From the NCBI RefSeq assembly GCF_036850765.1, contig NC_089495.1:208742347-208806346 (forward strand): 64,000 bases of DNA, written 5' to 3'. The stretch is from Saccopteryx bilineata. Lineage: Eukaryota > Chordata > Mammalia > Chiroptera > Emballonuridae. A program made the position numbers and the translations under genes. The notes under the pieces are model-generated. The model had not been told where the DNA came from, searched no databases, and saw only the letters and a list, made by a program, of their open reading frames with translations. Positions 34,640-46,852 of the stretch are shown in pieces; position 1 is the stretch's first letter; every line of letters starts with the position of its first letter.

Positions 34640-35270
34640 AGTTATTTTCATTTGCAGAGGATTTTAGACCCACAGAAAAGATGCAAAAGGGATACGACGG
34701 GCGCTCACCCAGCCTTGCCTTGCCCGCCTTCATGCTGACGTCTCACGTAGCCTGGGAGACCTTCTGAAAAGGAAACAGACCGTCCTGGCTCCAGCGCTCC
34801 CCATGGGGGCGTAACCCTTGTGTGACTCTCCTGACTTTTCCACGAAGGTGCTTTTTCTGTTCCAGGGTCCGTCCCACGACCCCAGGTTGTGCTGGGTCCT
34901 CGCGTCTCCGTGATCTCTCCCACTTTGGGGCAAGTCCCTGTCTCCTCATATCTTTCGTGACCTTGACACGTTGGAAGATACTGGTCCTTTGTTTTTGTAG
35001 AGAGAGGACCTGCTTCGGGGTTTGTCTGAAGTGCGCTGGTGACGAGGTGGGGGTGGCGCAGTGTTGGGAGGTCACCCCAGAAGTCGGTGTCCTTCCCAGG
35101 GCGTCACATCATGGATGGGAGGCGATGTTGCTGTGCGTTCGGTGACCCTGACCCGAGGCCGACAGGTGTGCACCAGGATTCTCCCGTGAAACTTACTCTT
35201 TTTCTCTCGGTAATTACTGAGTATTTGGAAGGGGGACGAGGCAGCTGTCCTCTTTCTGCTCCAGCTTTCA
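34640..35270 (+). mobile_element. Ancient L1M-type LINE fragment
   Basis: gattttagacccacagaaaa, cgtgaccttgacacgttgg, ggggtttgtctgaagtg, gcgtcacatcatggatggg and aacttactctttttctctcg, gtaattactgagtatttgg appear in the order of an old mammalian L1 3' region ('tttagacttacagaaaagttgc ... catgaccttgacatttttg ... ttgggtttgtctgatg ... gcatcatatcaggag ... aaagttactatttttcc ... taattaataaatatcttg'). No intact frame remains; open frames over it are decoys. Confidence 0.85.
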
Positions 35271-35593
35271 ACAGAGCTTGCAGTAAATGAAAGTAAACGA
35301 ACCGCCCCTTCGCTGCAACCTCTCAACTCAAGCTGCCGTCTTTATTAGCCGAGGGAGCCGCCCGTCTGTCCCGTGTCCCCTCATCTCTGTGCATCTCGTT
35401 CCACCCTTTGCAGGGTCCCCGCTGTTTTATGCATCCTGCCTCCACCCTGCTCCAAGCCGTGCTTCCCTGGCAATTCCCAAAGCGGTCTTGGGCACCTGCA
35501 CCCGGGGAGCAATGGGCCACAGCCCGGGCTCTGGCCCGAGCCCTTCCACAGAGCAGCCCTGTTCCGGTCTGGGGGACACGCCCACCAGGACAA
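35271..35593. other. Intergenic spacer, no feature
   Basis: Average GC-rich sequence. Confidence 0.4.
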
Positions 35594-35816
35594 CCGGGGC
35601 AGGCACAGGGGACAGGGGCAGGCACAGGGGACGGGGCAGGCACAGGGGACGGAGCAGGCACAGGGGACGGGGGCAGGCACAGGGGACGGGGGCACAGGGG
35701 ACTGGGGCAGGCACAGGGGACGGGGCGCGGGCACAGGGGACCGGGGGTGGGCACAGGGGACGAGGCAGGCACAGGGGACGGGGCGGACACAGGGGACGGG
35801 GCGGACACAGGGGACC
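35594..35816 (+). repeat. G-rich minisatellite, about 12 copies of a 16-20-bp unit
   Basis: Units of the form ggcacaggggacggggca, with small indels in the G runs. Runs of four or five G recur every 8-10 nt, giving G-quadruplex potential on the + strand. Confidence 0.95.
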
Positions 35817-36120
35817 GCCAGGCTTCCCCGTCCCCAGGTTCAGCCCTCAGGTGCACGCGGTCCTTCACGGGCACAGCGCCTTCTCATCCCTGTGGGGCAG
35901 CGAGCCGTGAGTGCCCGTGAGGCCATCAGGAGGCACAGAGACCCCAGTGGAGCCGCAGGGGCCCCAGCAGTTCCTCGTAGGCGTCACAAGCCAGGGCGCT
36001 GGTTCTCTGGGCTAATCGGCTGTGACAGCGGCCACTGGTTGTTGGATTCCTTCCTCCGTTTCTTTCTGTTCTTTTTTCAACCGAACACAAGTGAAGGTCC
36101 CCACACAGAGGCGTGGATTC
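35817..36120. other. Intergenic spacer, no feature
   Basis: Nothing recognised. Confidence 0.4.
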
Positions 36121-36266
36121 TGCTTTCCTCCTCCTCCTCCTCCTCCCCTTCCTCCTCCCCCTCTTCCTCCTCCCCCTCTTCCTCCTCCCCCTCTTCCTCC
36201 TCCCCTTCTTCCTCCTCCTCCTCCTCCCCCTCTTCCTCCTCCTCCTCCTCCTCCTCCTCCTCCTCT
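36121..36266 (+). repeat. (TCC/TTCC)n pyrimidine tract, about 145 bp
   Basis: Composed of tcc and cctctt variants with no purine across its length. It gives spurious poly-Pro, poly-Ser, poly-Leu and poly-Glu frames. Mirror-symmetrical homopyrimidine DNA of this length can form triplex H-DNA (established property). Confidence 0.96.
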
Positions 36267-38045
36267 GTTTCAGCTTTATGACGACCCATGTGGGCACCAC
36301 AGAAACCTCAGACGGGCCCGGCGGTCTGGCAGGCCACATCTTCCAACCCAGGCAAATCCTGACCTGGAGTGTCTGCCCAGCCCCCCTGCCTCTCAGCAGG
36401 TGCACCCGCCTCCTCCACGCTGCAGCATCCGCTCACCTCCCCGTGGGCACTGGTTAAGTAATACAAAGGGCTGAAGACCAGGCAAGCTCCTTGTCCAGGC
36501 AGCCTGCTGCCGCTGTGCAGGCTCCTCACAGAGGAGGAGGAGGGAGCACCGTGGAAGGAGGGTGGAGGCTGAAACGGGGATCGTGGGTCCTCACACCGAG
36601 CCCCGTTCCGACGGGCCTGTGGCCAGGGGTCGGTCTGTGCTGCCGGGGCAGGAGGGGGTGCCGACGTCACCTTGTGAGTAGGGAGCCAGCCTGGGTGACA
36701 CGGGCAGCACCGGGGCCCCTCCAGCCCGCAGAGGTCACATTGGTCTTCCTCACGCACACCAGCACCGCTGCGCTCAGCCGAGAAGCGAGCAGCAGCCGAC
36801 AGACGGTTCTCCCCGGCCTTCTGGGCCGCGGGGAAGCCACGCACTGCTTTCCCGTGACACGATTCAGCCTCCTTCGGGCCCCACCGACCAAGTCCACGCG
36901 TGTCAGACGCAAAGTGTCGCCCTGTCATTCAGAGAAACCAACAGGATGACACTGCTTCTCAGCCGTGTGGCATTTAGCAGTCGGGCCTCTGTCAGCTTGT
37001 GTGCTCCTTCAGGGACCCCGGCCGGCCACGGCTCATCCTGTCGGTGCCAGGGGACGAGAGTGTCCACTTTCCCGATCACCGTCCTCTCTGCCCCGTCCAT
37101 GGTGCAGCTCCTTCGCGTCTGCTGTCTCACAGGCCTGCAGTTCCCCGACTTCCCACCTGCGAGGCCTGTCCTTTGTCAGGCTCTGACCACGGGGTCAGTA
37201 GGAGGGGCACAGACAGGCAGTGATATTTCCCCACTGTGTTGTTTCTGCCCATGTGCCCAAAGGCTCTGGACGTTGGGCCCCATTCCTTTGGTTCTTGAGG
37301 GGCCGTGAATCGGAGCATCTGGCTCCCCCAGGCTGCGAGAAGGGCCGTGTGACCCCACTCCAGCCCCCGGGCACAAGGACGGCTCGGGACAGGGTTGAGG
37401 ACCCAGGCAGGCCTGTCAGTCTCATTGCTGGAGCTGATGTCCAGTCTATGAAGGCTGTGGGGTGAAGAGTCCTTTCTGCCGGGACGGCTGAGCGGCTGCC
37501 CTGTGGGCGGTGGAGCTTCTGGCCACAGAGTGCAGGGGGTGCTCCGTCTCACACACCCTTGAGAGCAAGTGCCTCCGTCACCTTGTGCCAGGGGCCTCAC
37601 CGGCCTCTCTGGTGGCCTGCCCACAATCCTGTGCCTCACGGCATTGCTTCTTACTGCAGGGGAAAACCCCACACCTGTTTGACACTGTGGGTACGCCTTG
37701 ATACAGCCATACCTGCAGCATGTTCTAGGTACAGAGTTCATATACCTGGAATTGACCTTCTGTCCCTGAATCTGACGGCACATCTCAGAACCTTGACGTG
37801 GAGTGTTGTAGGTGCCACAGCACAGAATGCAGTCAGATTCCCACCCCGAGTGTCCACGGGGCCCTATCCGCAGCCGCTGCTCAGCACGTGTCTTGGACTT
37901 GGGCTCAGTGAGCACTTCCTGCCTCCAACACTCGCCCCAGCTTTGTTTCCCTGTGTCACTCTCGGGGACACCTCAGCCTTGCCCTGACACGCGTCCTCAG
38001 CTGTTCCAGAGCCGTGTCGTTGAGCAGCGACGTCTACGGAGCGTT
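36267..38045. other. GC-rich intergenic stretch, no gene
   Basis: Several open frames of 60-260 codons overlap each other on both strands without domain matches or splice pattern. No repeat was identified. Confidence 0.45.
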
Positions 38046-38225
38046 CCGGTTCTGAGTCCATTACTGTAAATTATGCATCCCCCCCAAACCTCTCCCTGGA
38101 TGCATTATTCAAGCAGAGAGAGCTAAATAAAGAAGACCTTGCTTTTTCCTCCCTAATTCTCAGATAATTATCCATAAACCGACTTGACTTTTCTTAATTA
38201 TGGATTAATGTTTATGGAGGACATT
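38046..38225. promoter_or_regulatory. Candidate conserved non-coding element
   Basis: ttactgtaaattatgcatcc (POU/homeodomain-like), ggatgcattattc, gagctaaataaagaag, ctcagataattatccataaa and cttaattatggattaatg then tttatggagg are packed in 180 bp between GC-rich flanks. No transposon identity. Inference only. Confidence 0.42.
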
Positions 38226-38387
38226 TTTATGCGACTGGGCTTCGGTGGAGGCCCCTAACTTACAGCAGAGATCACGCTTTCCCCACGTCCTGTTGTGGTC
38301 ACAAGACTCCCTCACCCGGCTCTTCCCGTAGCAACCACGCTGCCCCGCCCGGGGCCAGGCGGACCTCACTGAAGAAGCGAAGAAGCG
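38226..38387. other. Short spacer before the E-box array
   Basis: GC-rich, contains tandem aagaagcga/agaagcggg at about 38374-38388. No gene. Confidence 0.4.
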
Positions 38388-38890
38388 GGGGTCAGTCTTG
38401 AACCCGCGTGTCACGTGACCCAGACGGGGGCCGGTCTTGAACCCGCGTGTCACGTGACCCAGACGGGGGCCGGTCTTGAACCCGCGTGTCACGTGACCCA
38501 GACGGGGGCCGGTCTTGAACCCGCGTGTCACGTGACCCAGACGGGGCCGGTCTTGAACCCGCGTGTCACGTGACCCAGACGGGGGCCGGTCTTGAACCCG
38601 CGTGTCACGTGACCCAGATGGGGGCCGGTCTTGAACCCGCGTGTCACGTGACCCAGACGGGGCCGGTCTTGAACCCGCGTGTCACGTGACCCAGACGGGG
38701 GCCGGTCTTGAACCCGCGTGTCACGTGACCCAGACGGGGGCCGGTCTTGAACCCGCGTGTCACGTGACCCAGACGGGGGCCGGTCTTGAACCCGCGTGTC
38801 ACGTGACCCAGACGGGGGCCGGTCTTGAACCCGCGTGTCACGTGACCCAGACGGGGGCGGTCTTGAACCCGTGTGTCATGTGACCCAGAC
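38388..38890 (+). repeat. 39-bp minisatellite, 13 copies, each carrying a GTCACGTGAC palindrome
   Basis: Units read ggtcttgaacccgcgt, gtcacgtgac and ccagacgggggcc. The perfect 10-bp palindrome starts at 38410, 38449, 38488, 38527, 38565, 38604, 38643, 38681, 38720, 38759, 38798 and 38837. A 13th copy at 38875 is decayed to gtcatgtgac. Units with one G fewer are 38 bp. GTCACGTGAC is the known CLEAR/E-box consensus bound by TFEB/MITF and USF-class bHLH-ZIP proteins. The arrangement is seen; binding is not. Confidence 0.97.
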
Positions 38891-39131
38891 GAGGCTGTGG
38901 ATTGCAGGCGGTGCCCGCCCCTTGGTGGGAAACACCCGTCGTTGTGCGCAGGGATTCACCACGGCTCGAGACAGACTCTCGGCACGTCGAACTCCCGTTC
39001 TCCCAGGTGAGTGCCCAGCGGGCACCAAACACACGTTCAGCTTTTCCTCGTTCCACTCCCCACTGACCTCCGGAGACTTTCCAGATGACGGCGATAAACC
39101 AACCCAAGAGGAGCTCCCCGTTCAAATACCT
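38891..39131. other. Unique spacer between two minisatellites
   Basis: No recognised feature. Confidence 0.4.
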
Positions 39132-42100
39132 GCTCAGTGTTGACGTGACGCCCGGACTCACGGACGGTGACGCCCAGACTCACAGACGGTGACGCCCAGA
39201 CTCACGGACGGTGACGCCCGGACTCACGGACGGTGACGCCCGGACTCACGGACGGTGACGCCCGGACTCACGGACGGTGACGCCCAGACTCACGGACGGT
39301 GACGCCCGGACTCACGGACGACGCTCAGTGTTGACGTGACGCCCGGACTCACGGACGGTGACGCCCGGACTCACGGACGACGCTCAGTGTTGACGTGACG
39401 CCCAGACTCACGGACGGTGACGCCCAGACTCACGGACGGTGACGCCCGGACTCACGGACGGTGACGCCCGGACTCACGGACGGTGACGCCCGGACTCACG
39501 GACGGTGACGCCCGGACTCACGGACGGTGACGCCCGGACTCACGGACGACGCTCAGTGTTGACGTGACGCCCGGACTCACGGACGGTGACGCCCAGACTC
39601 ACAGACGGTGATGCCCAGACTCACGGACGGTGACACCCAGACTCACGGACGGTGATGCCCAGACTCACGGACGGTGACGCCCAGACTCACGGACGGTGAT
39701 GCCCAGACTCACGGACGGTGATGCCCAGACTCACGGACGGTGACGCCCGGACGGTGACGCCCGGACTCACGGACGGTGATGCCCGGACTCACGGACGGTG
39801 ACGCCCAGACTCACGGACGGTGACGCCCAGACTCACAGACGGTGACGCCCGGACTCACGGACGGTGACACCCAGACTCACGGACGGTGACGCCCAGACTC
39901 ACGGACGGTGACGCCCAGACTCACGGACGGTGACGCCCGGACTCACGGACGGTGACGCCCGGACTCACGGACGGTGACGCCCAGACTCACAGACGGTGAC
40001 GCCCAGACTCACGGACGGTGACGCCCAGACTCACGGACGGTGACGCCCAGACTCACGGACGGTGACGCCCAGACTCACGGACGGTGACGCCCGGACTCAC
40101 GGACGGTGCTCAGTGTTGACGTGACGTCCAGACTCACGGACGGTGATGCCCAGACTCACGGACGGTGACGCCCGGACTCACAGACGGTGACGCCCGGACT
40201 CACGGACGGTGACGCCCGGACTCACGGACGGTGACGCCCGGACTCACGGACGGTGCTCAGTGTTGACGTGACGTCCAGACTCACGGACGGTGATGCCCAG
40301 ACTCACGGACGGTGACGCCCGGACTCACGGACGATGCTCAGTGTTGACGTGGCGTCCAGACTCACGGACGGTGGCGTCCAGACTCACAGACGATGCTCAG
40401 TGTTGACGTGACGCCCGGACTCACGGACGGTGACGCCCAGACTCACAGACGATGCTCAGTGTTGACGTGGCGTCCAGACTCACGGACGGTGGCGTCCAGA
40501 CTCACAGACGATGCTCAGTGTTGACGTGACGTCCAGACTCACGGACGGTGACGCCCAGACTCACAGACGATGCTCAGTGTTGACGTGACGTCCAGACTCA
40601 CGGACGGTGACGCCCGGACTCACGGACGGTGGCGTCCAGACTCACGGACGGTGGCGTCCAGACTCACGGACGGTGCTCAGTCTCGACGTGACGCCCGGAC
40701 TCACGGACGGTGACGCCCAGACTCACAGACGGTGACGCCCAGACTCACAGACGGTGACGCCCAGACTCACGGACGGTGCTCAGTGTTGACGTGACGTCCA
40801 GACTCACGGACGGTGGCGTCCAGACTCACGGACGGTGCTCAGTGTTGACGTGACGTCCAGACTCACGGACGGTGGCGTCCAGACTCACGGACGGTGACGC
40901 CCAGACTCACGGACGGTGGCGTCCAGACTCACGGACGGTGCTCAGTGTTGACGTGGCGTCCAGACTCACGGACGGTGACGCCCAGACTCACGGACGGTGA
41001 CGCCCGGACTCACAGACGACGCTCAGTCTCGACGTGACGCCCGGACTCACGGACGGTGACGCCCAGACTCACAGACGGTGACGCCCAGACTCACGGACGG
41101 TGACGCCCGGACTCACGGACGGTGACGCCCAGACTCACGGACGGTGACGCCCGGACTCACAGACGGTGACGCCCGGACTCACAGACGGTGACGCCCGGAC
41201 TCACAGACGGTGACGCCCGGACTCACGGACGGTGACGCCCGGACTCACGGACGGTGACGCCCGGACTCACGGACGGTGACGCCCGGACTCACAGACGGTG
41301 ACGCCCGGACTCACAGACGGTGACGCCCGGACTCACGGACGGTGACGCCCGGACTCACGGACGGTGACGCCCGGACTCACGGACGGTGCTCAGTGTTGAC
41401 GTGGCGTCCAGACTCACGGACGGTGGCGTCCAGACTCACGGACGGTGCTCAGTGTTGACGTGGCGTCCAGACTCACGGACGGTGGCGTCCAGACTCACGG
41501 ACGGTGCTCAGTGTTGACGTGGCGTCCAGACTCACAGACGGTGACGCCCAGACTCACGGACGGTGGCGTCCAGACTCACGGACGGTGCTCAGTGTTGACG
41601 TGGCGTCCAGACTCACGGACGGTGACGCCCGGACTCACGGACGGTGACGCCCGGACTCACAGACGGTGACGCCCAGACTCACGGACGGTGACGCCCGGAC
41701 TCACGGACGGTGACGCCCGGACTCACGGACGGTGACGCCCGGACTCACGGACGGTGCTCAGTGTTGACGTGACGTCCAGACTCACGGACGGTGATGCCCA
41801 GACTCACGGACGGTGACGCCCGGACTCACGGACGATGCTCAGTGTTGACGTGACGCCCGGACTCACGGACGGTGGCGTCCAGACTCACAGACGATGCTCA
41901 GTGTTGACGTGACGTCCAGACTCACGGACGGTGACGCCCGGACTCACGGACGGTGGCGCCCGGAATCACGGACGGTGACGCCCGGACTCACAGACGGTGA
42001 CGCCCGGACTCACGGACGGTGACGCCCGGACTCACGGACGGTGGCGCCCGGAATCACGGACGGTGACGCCCGGACTCACGGACGGTGACGCCCGGACTCA

Positions 42101-45100
42101 CGGACGGTGCTCAGTGTTGACGTGACGTCCAGACTCACGGACGGTGATGCCCAGACTCACGGACGGTGACGCCCGGACTCACGGACGGTGACGCCCGGAC
42201 TCACGGACGGTGACGCCCAGACTCACGGACGGTGACGCCCAGACTCACAGACGATGCTCAGTGTTGACGTGACGCCCGGACTCACGGACGGTGGCGTCCA
42301 GACTCACAGACGATGCTCAGTGTTGACGTGACGTCCAGACTCACGGACGGTGACGCCCGGACTCACGGACGGTGGCGTCCAGACTCACGGACGGTGGCGT
42401 CCAGACTCACGGACGGTGCTCAGTCTCGACGTGACGCCCGGACTCACGGACGGTGACGCCCAGACTCACAGACGGTGACGCCCAGACTCACGGACGGTGG
42501 CGTCCAGACTCACAGACGATGCTCAGTGTTGACGTGACGTCCAGACTCACGGACGGTGACGCCCGGACTCACGGACGGTGCTCAGTGTTGACGTGACGCC
42601 CAGACTCACAGACGGTGACGCCCAGACTCACGGACGGTGGCGTCCAGACTCACAGACGATGCTCAGTGTTGACGTGACGTCCAGACTCACGGACGGTGAC
42701 GCCCAGACTCACGGACGGTGACGCCCGGACTCACGGACGGTGACGCCCAGACTCACAGACGGTGACGCCCGGACTCACAGACGGTGACGCCCGGACTCAC
42801 AGACGGTGACGCCCGGACTCACGGACGGTGCTCAGTGTTGACGTGGCGTCCAGACTCACGGACGGTGGCGTCCAGACTCACGGACGGTGCTCAGTGTTGA
42901 CGTGGCGTCCAGACTCACGGACGGTGACGCCCAGACTCACGGACGGTGACGCCCGGACTCACAGACGACGCTCAGTCTCGACGTGACGCCCGGACTCACG
43001 GACGGTGACGCCCAGACTCACAGACGGTGGCGCCCGGAATCACGGACGGTGACGCCCGGACTCACGGACGGTGACGCCCGGACTCACGGACGGTGCTCAG
43101 TGTTGACGTGACGTCCAGACTCACGGACGGTGATGCCCAGACTCACGGACGGTGACGCCCGGACTCACGGACGGTGACGCCCGGACTCACGGACGGTGAC
43201 GCCCAGACTCACGGACGGTGACGCCCGGACTCACAGACGATGCTCAGTGTTGACGTGACGCCCGGACTCACGGACGGTGGCGTCCAGACTCACAGACGAT
43301 GCTCAGTGTTGACGTGACGTCCAGACTCACGGACGGTGACGCCCAGACTCACAGACGATGCTCAGTGTTGACGTGACGTCCAGACTCACGGACGGTGACG
43401 CCCGGACTCACGGACGGTGGCGTCCAGACTCACGGACGGTGCTCAGTCTCGACGTGACGCCCGGACTCACGGACGGTGACGCCCAGACTCACGGACGGTG
43501 GCGTCCAGACTCACAGACGATGCTCAGTGTTGACGTGACGTCCAGACTCACGGACGGTGACGCCCGGACTCACGGACGGTGCTCAGTGTTGACGTGGCGT
43601 CCAGACTCACGGACGGTGACGCCCAGACTCACGGACGGTGACGCCCGGACTCACGGACGGTGACGCCCAGACTCACAGACGGTGACGCCCGGACTCACAG
43701 ACGGTGACGCCCGGACTCACAGACGGTGACGCCCGGACTCACGGACGGTGCTCAGTGTTGACGTGGCGTCCAGACTCACGGACGGTGACGCCCAGACTCA
43801 CGGACGGTGACACCCAGACTCACAGACGGTGACGCCCGGACTCACAGACGGTGACGCCCGGACTCACGGACGGTGCTCAGTGTTGACGTGGCGTCCAGAC
43901 TCACGGACGGTGACGCCCAGACTCACGGACGGTGACACCCAGACTCACAGACGGTGACGCCCGGACTCACAGACGGTGACGCCCGGACTCACAGACGGTG
44001 ACGCCCGGACTCACGGACGGTGCTCAGTGTTGACGTGGCGTCCAGACTCACGGACGGTGGCGTCCAGACTCACGGACGGTGCTCAGTGTTGACGTGGCGT
44101 CCAGACTCACGGACGGTGACGCCCAGACTCACGGACGGTGACGCCCGGACTCACGGACGGTGCTCAGTGTTGACGTGGCGTCCAGACTCACGGACGGTGA
44201 CGCCCAGACTCACTGACGGTGACGCCCGGACTCACGGACGGTGCTCAGTGTTGACGTGGCGTCCAGACTCACGGACGGTGACGCCCGGACTCACGGACGG
44301 TGCTCAGTGTTGACGTGGCGTCCAGACTCACGGACGGTGGCGTCCAGACTCACGGACGGTGCTCAGTGTTGACGTGACGCCCAGACTCACGGACGGTGAC
44401 GCCCGGACTCACGGACGGTGACGCCCGGACTCACGGACGACGCTCAGTCTCGACGTGACGCCCGGACTCACGGACGGTGACGCCCGGACTCACGGACGGT
44501 GACGCCCAGACTCACGGACGGTGACGCCCGGACTCACGGACGGTGACGCCCGGACTCACGGACGGTGACGCCCGGACTCACGGACGGTGACGCCCGGACT
44601 CACGGACGGTGACGCCCGGACTCACGGACGGTGACGCCCGGACTCACGGACGGTGACGCCCGGACTCACGGACGGTGACGCCCGGACTCACGGACGGTGA
44701 CGCCCGGACTCACGGACGGTGACGCCCGGACTCACGGACGGTGACGCCCGGACTCACGGACGGTGACGCCCGGACTCACGGACGGTGACGCCCGGACTCA
44801 CGGACGGTGCTCAGTGTTGACGTGACGCCCGGACTCACGGACGGTGACGCCCAGACTCACGGACGGTGACGCCCGGACTCACGGACGGTGCTCAGTGTTG
44901 ACGTGGCGTCCAGACTCACGGACGGTGACGCCCGGACTCACGGACGGTGACACCCGGACTCACGGACGGTGACGCCCGGACTCACGGACGGTGACGCCCG
45001 GACTCACGGACGGTGACGCCCGGACTCACGGACGATGCTCAGTGTTGACGTGACGTCCAGACTCACGGACGATGCTCAGTGTTGACGTGACGTCCAGACT

Positions 45101-45945
45101 CACGGACGATGCTCAGTGTTGATGTGACGCCCGGACTCACGGACGGTGACGCCCGGACTCACGGACGGTGACGCCCGGACTCACAGACGACGCTCAGTGT
45201 TGACGTGGCGTCCAGACTCACGGACGGTGACGCCCGGACTCACGGACGGTGACGCCCGGACTCACGGACGGTGACGCCCGGACTCACGGACGGTGACGCC
45301 CGGACTCACGGACGGTGACGCCCGGACTCACGGACGGTGACGCCCGGACTCACGGACGGTGACGCCCGGACTCACGGACGGTGCTCAGTGTTGACGTGAC
45401 GCCCGGACTCACGGACGGTGACGCCCAGACTCACGGACGGTGACGCCCGGACTCACGGACGGTGCTCAGTGTTGACGTGGCGTCCAGACTCACGGACGGT
45501 GACGCCCGGACTCACGGACGGTGACACCCGGACTCACGGACGGTGACGCCCGGACTCACGGACGGTGACGCCCGGACTCACGGACGGTGACGCCCGGACT
45601 CACGGACGATGCTCAGTGTTGACGTGACGTCCAGACTCACGGACGATGCTCAGTGTTGACGTGACGTCCAGACTCACGGACGATGCTCAGTGTTGATGTG
45701 ACGCCCGGACTCACGGACGGTGACGCCCGGACTCACGGACGGTGACGCCCGGACTCACAGACGACGCTCAGTGTTGACGTGGCGTCCAGACTCACGGACG
45801 ATGCTCAGTGTTGATGTGACGCCCGGACTCACGGACGGTGACGCCCGGACTCACGGACGGTGCTCAGTGTTGATGTGACGCCCGGACTCACGGACGGTGA
45901 CGCCCGGACTCACGGACGGTGACGCCCGGACTCACGGACGGTGCG
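39132..45945 (+). repeat. 6.8-kb minisatellite: 22-bp CpG-rich unit with a 37-bp variant
   Basis: The 22-bp unit is cggactcacggacggtgacgc plus c. A longer variant inserts ctcagtgttgacgtg after gtg, making 37 bp, and recurs irregularly. The unit holds about four CpG, and variants are dominated by CG to TG/CA changes (cccagactc, cacagacgg, gtgatgcc, gtgacaccc). TGACG half-sites recur in most units; long units carry gttgacgtgacg. A 574-bp block is duplicated near the 3' end. The first long unit directly joins unique sequence (ttcaaatacctgctcagtgt). Open frames inside are repeat artefacts. Confidence 0.98.
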
Positions 45946-46215
45946 GGCAACCAGACCTGATGCGTCCTTGTTAACGTCGAGATCACATGGCTCCTGGTTT
46001 GAGCACAGACAGCTGACACCGGTGCCCAACGCCATGACCTCGGGCAAGCGGCTCACTCTCTCTGTGCCTCAGTGCCCTCATCTCCCAGACGGCGTTATCG
46101 TAAGACTTGGCTTCTCGGGAGGTTTATTGTGAGCCCCAGGGTTCTTGTGGAGGCCGAACGAGTTAGGGTATTTAAAGCACTTAGAATGGCGCCTAGCTCA
46201 TGACACACAAACCCC
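45946..46215 (+). repeat. MIR SINE, nearly full length
   Basis: gatcacatggctcctggtttg, atgacctcgggcaagcggct, cactctctctgtgcctcagt, gccctcatctcccagac, gaggccgaacgagttaggg and aaagcacttagaatggcgcc follow the MIR order closely. It abuts the 3' end of the 22-bp array. Confidence 0.85.
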
Positions 46216-46852
46216 ACAGGAAACGGACGGTCCCACGTTCATCCAGTCATGCGCTCATGCCCCACGCGTGACGCACGTCTGTGTTCCAGGACTGGGCCCG
46301 GCTCTAGCGCGATTCAGACGGGAACTTCCCGCGGCGTTCTGTCGTCAGCAGGGAGCAGCCTCGGTTTCCTGCTCCGGGCTGAGCTGACCGAGTCCTGCCG
46401 GCACCGGGCGGATGGTCACCCTTCCCCCTGCTCATTCCAGCAGCTCTCCCACCGGAGAGCATCGGTCACCCAGGCCGCGCCTGCTCCGTGCTGATCATCA
46501 AGTCCACGTTCTTCAGATTTCGTCAGGGGCAACATCTGTCTGCCCAGGAGGAGACAAGTTCACTCAGCCCCACCCTCTAAGCAAGGGTGTCCTCCCTGGG
46601 TCACCGGGGACCCGAGGACCTCAGCTCCTGACCTCTCCATCCTGACCCAACGCCAAGCAGAGAAGACATTCAAGGGGACAAAATGAACGGAGACAAAAGC
46701 CAAAGATTTTAGGAAGTCATTGTTGGACATTTCTATACCCTCTCTCTGTTGAGATAAACAGTTTTCATTAAAAACAACCACAAGCAGACATTGATCATGA
46801 CATTCAGGCCTCACTCCTTATAAGTCTGTGGTAATGGACAAAAGGTCATCGT
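46216..46852. other. Intergenic stretch, no gene
   Basis: No recognised structure beyond average sequence. Confidence 0.4.

Noticed and set aside
35373..36474. Serine-, proline- and glutamate-rich open frames
   Set aside because: Created by the G-rich minisatellite and the (TCC)n tract; all frames show the same low-complexity pattern.
39132..45945. Regularly spaced repeats resembling a CRISPR array
   Set aside because: There are no unique spacers between units; adjoining units are the repeat itself. Base composition and context are mammalian. The same applies to 38388-38890 and 63054-63667.
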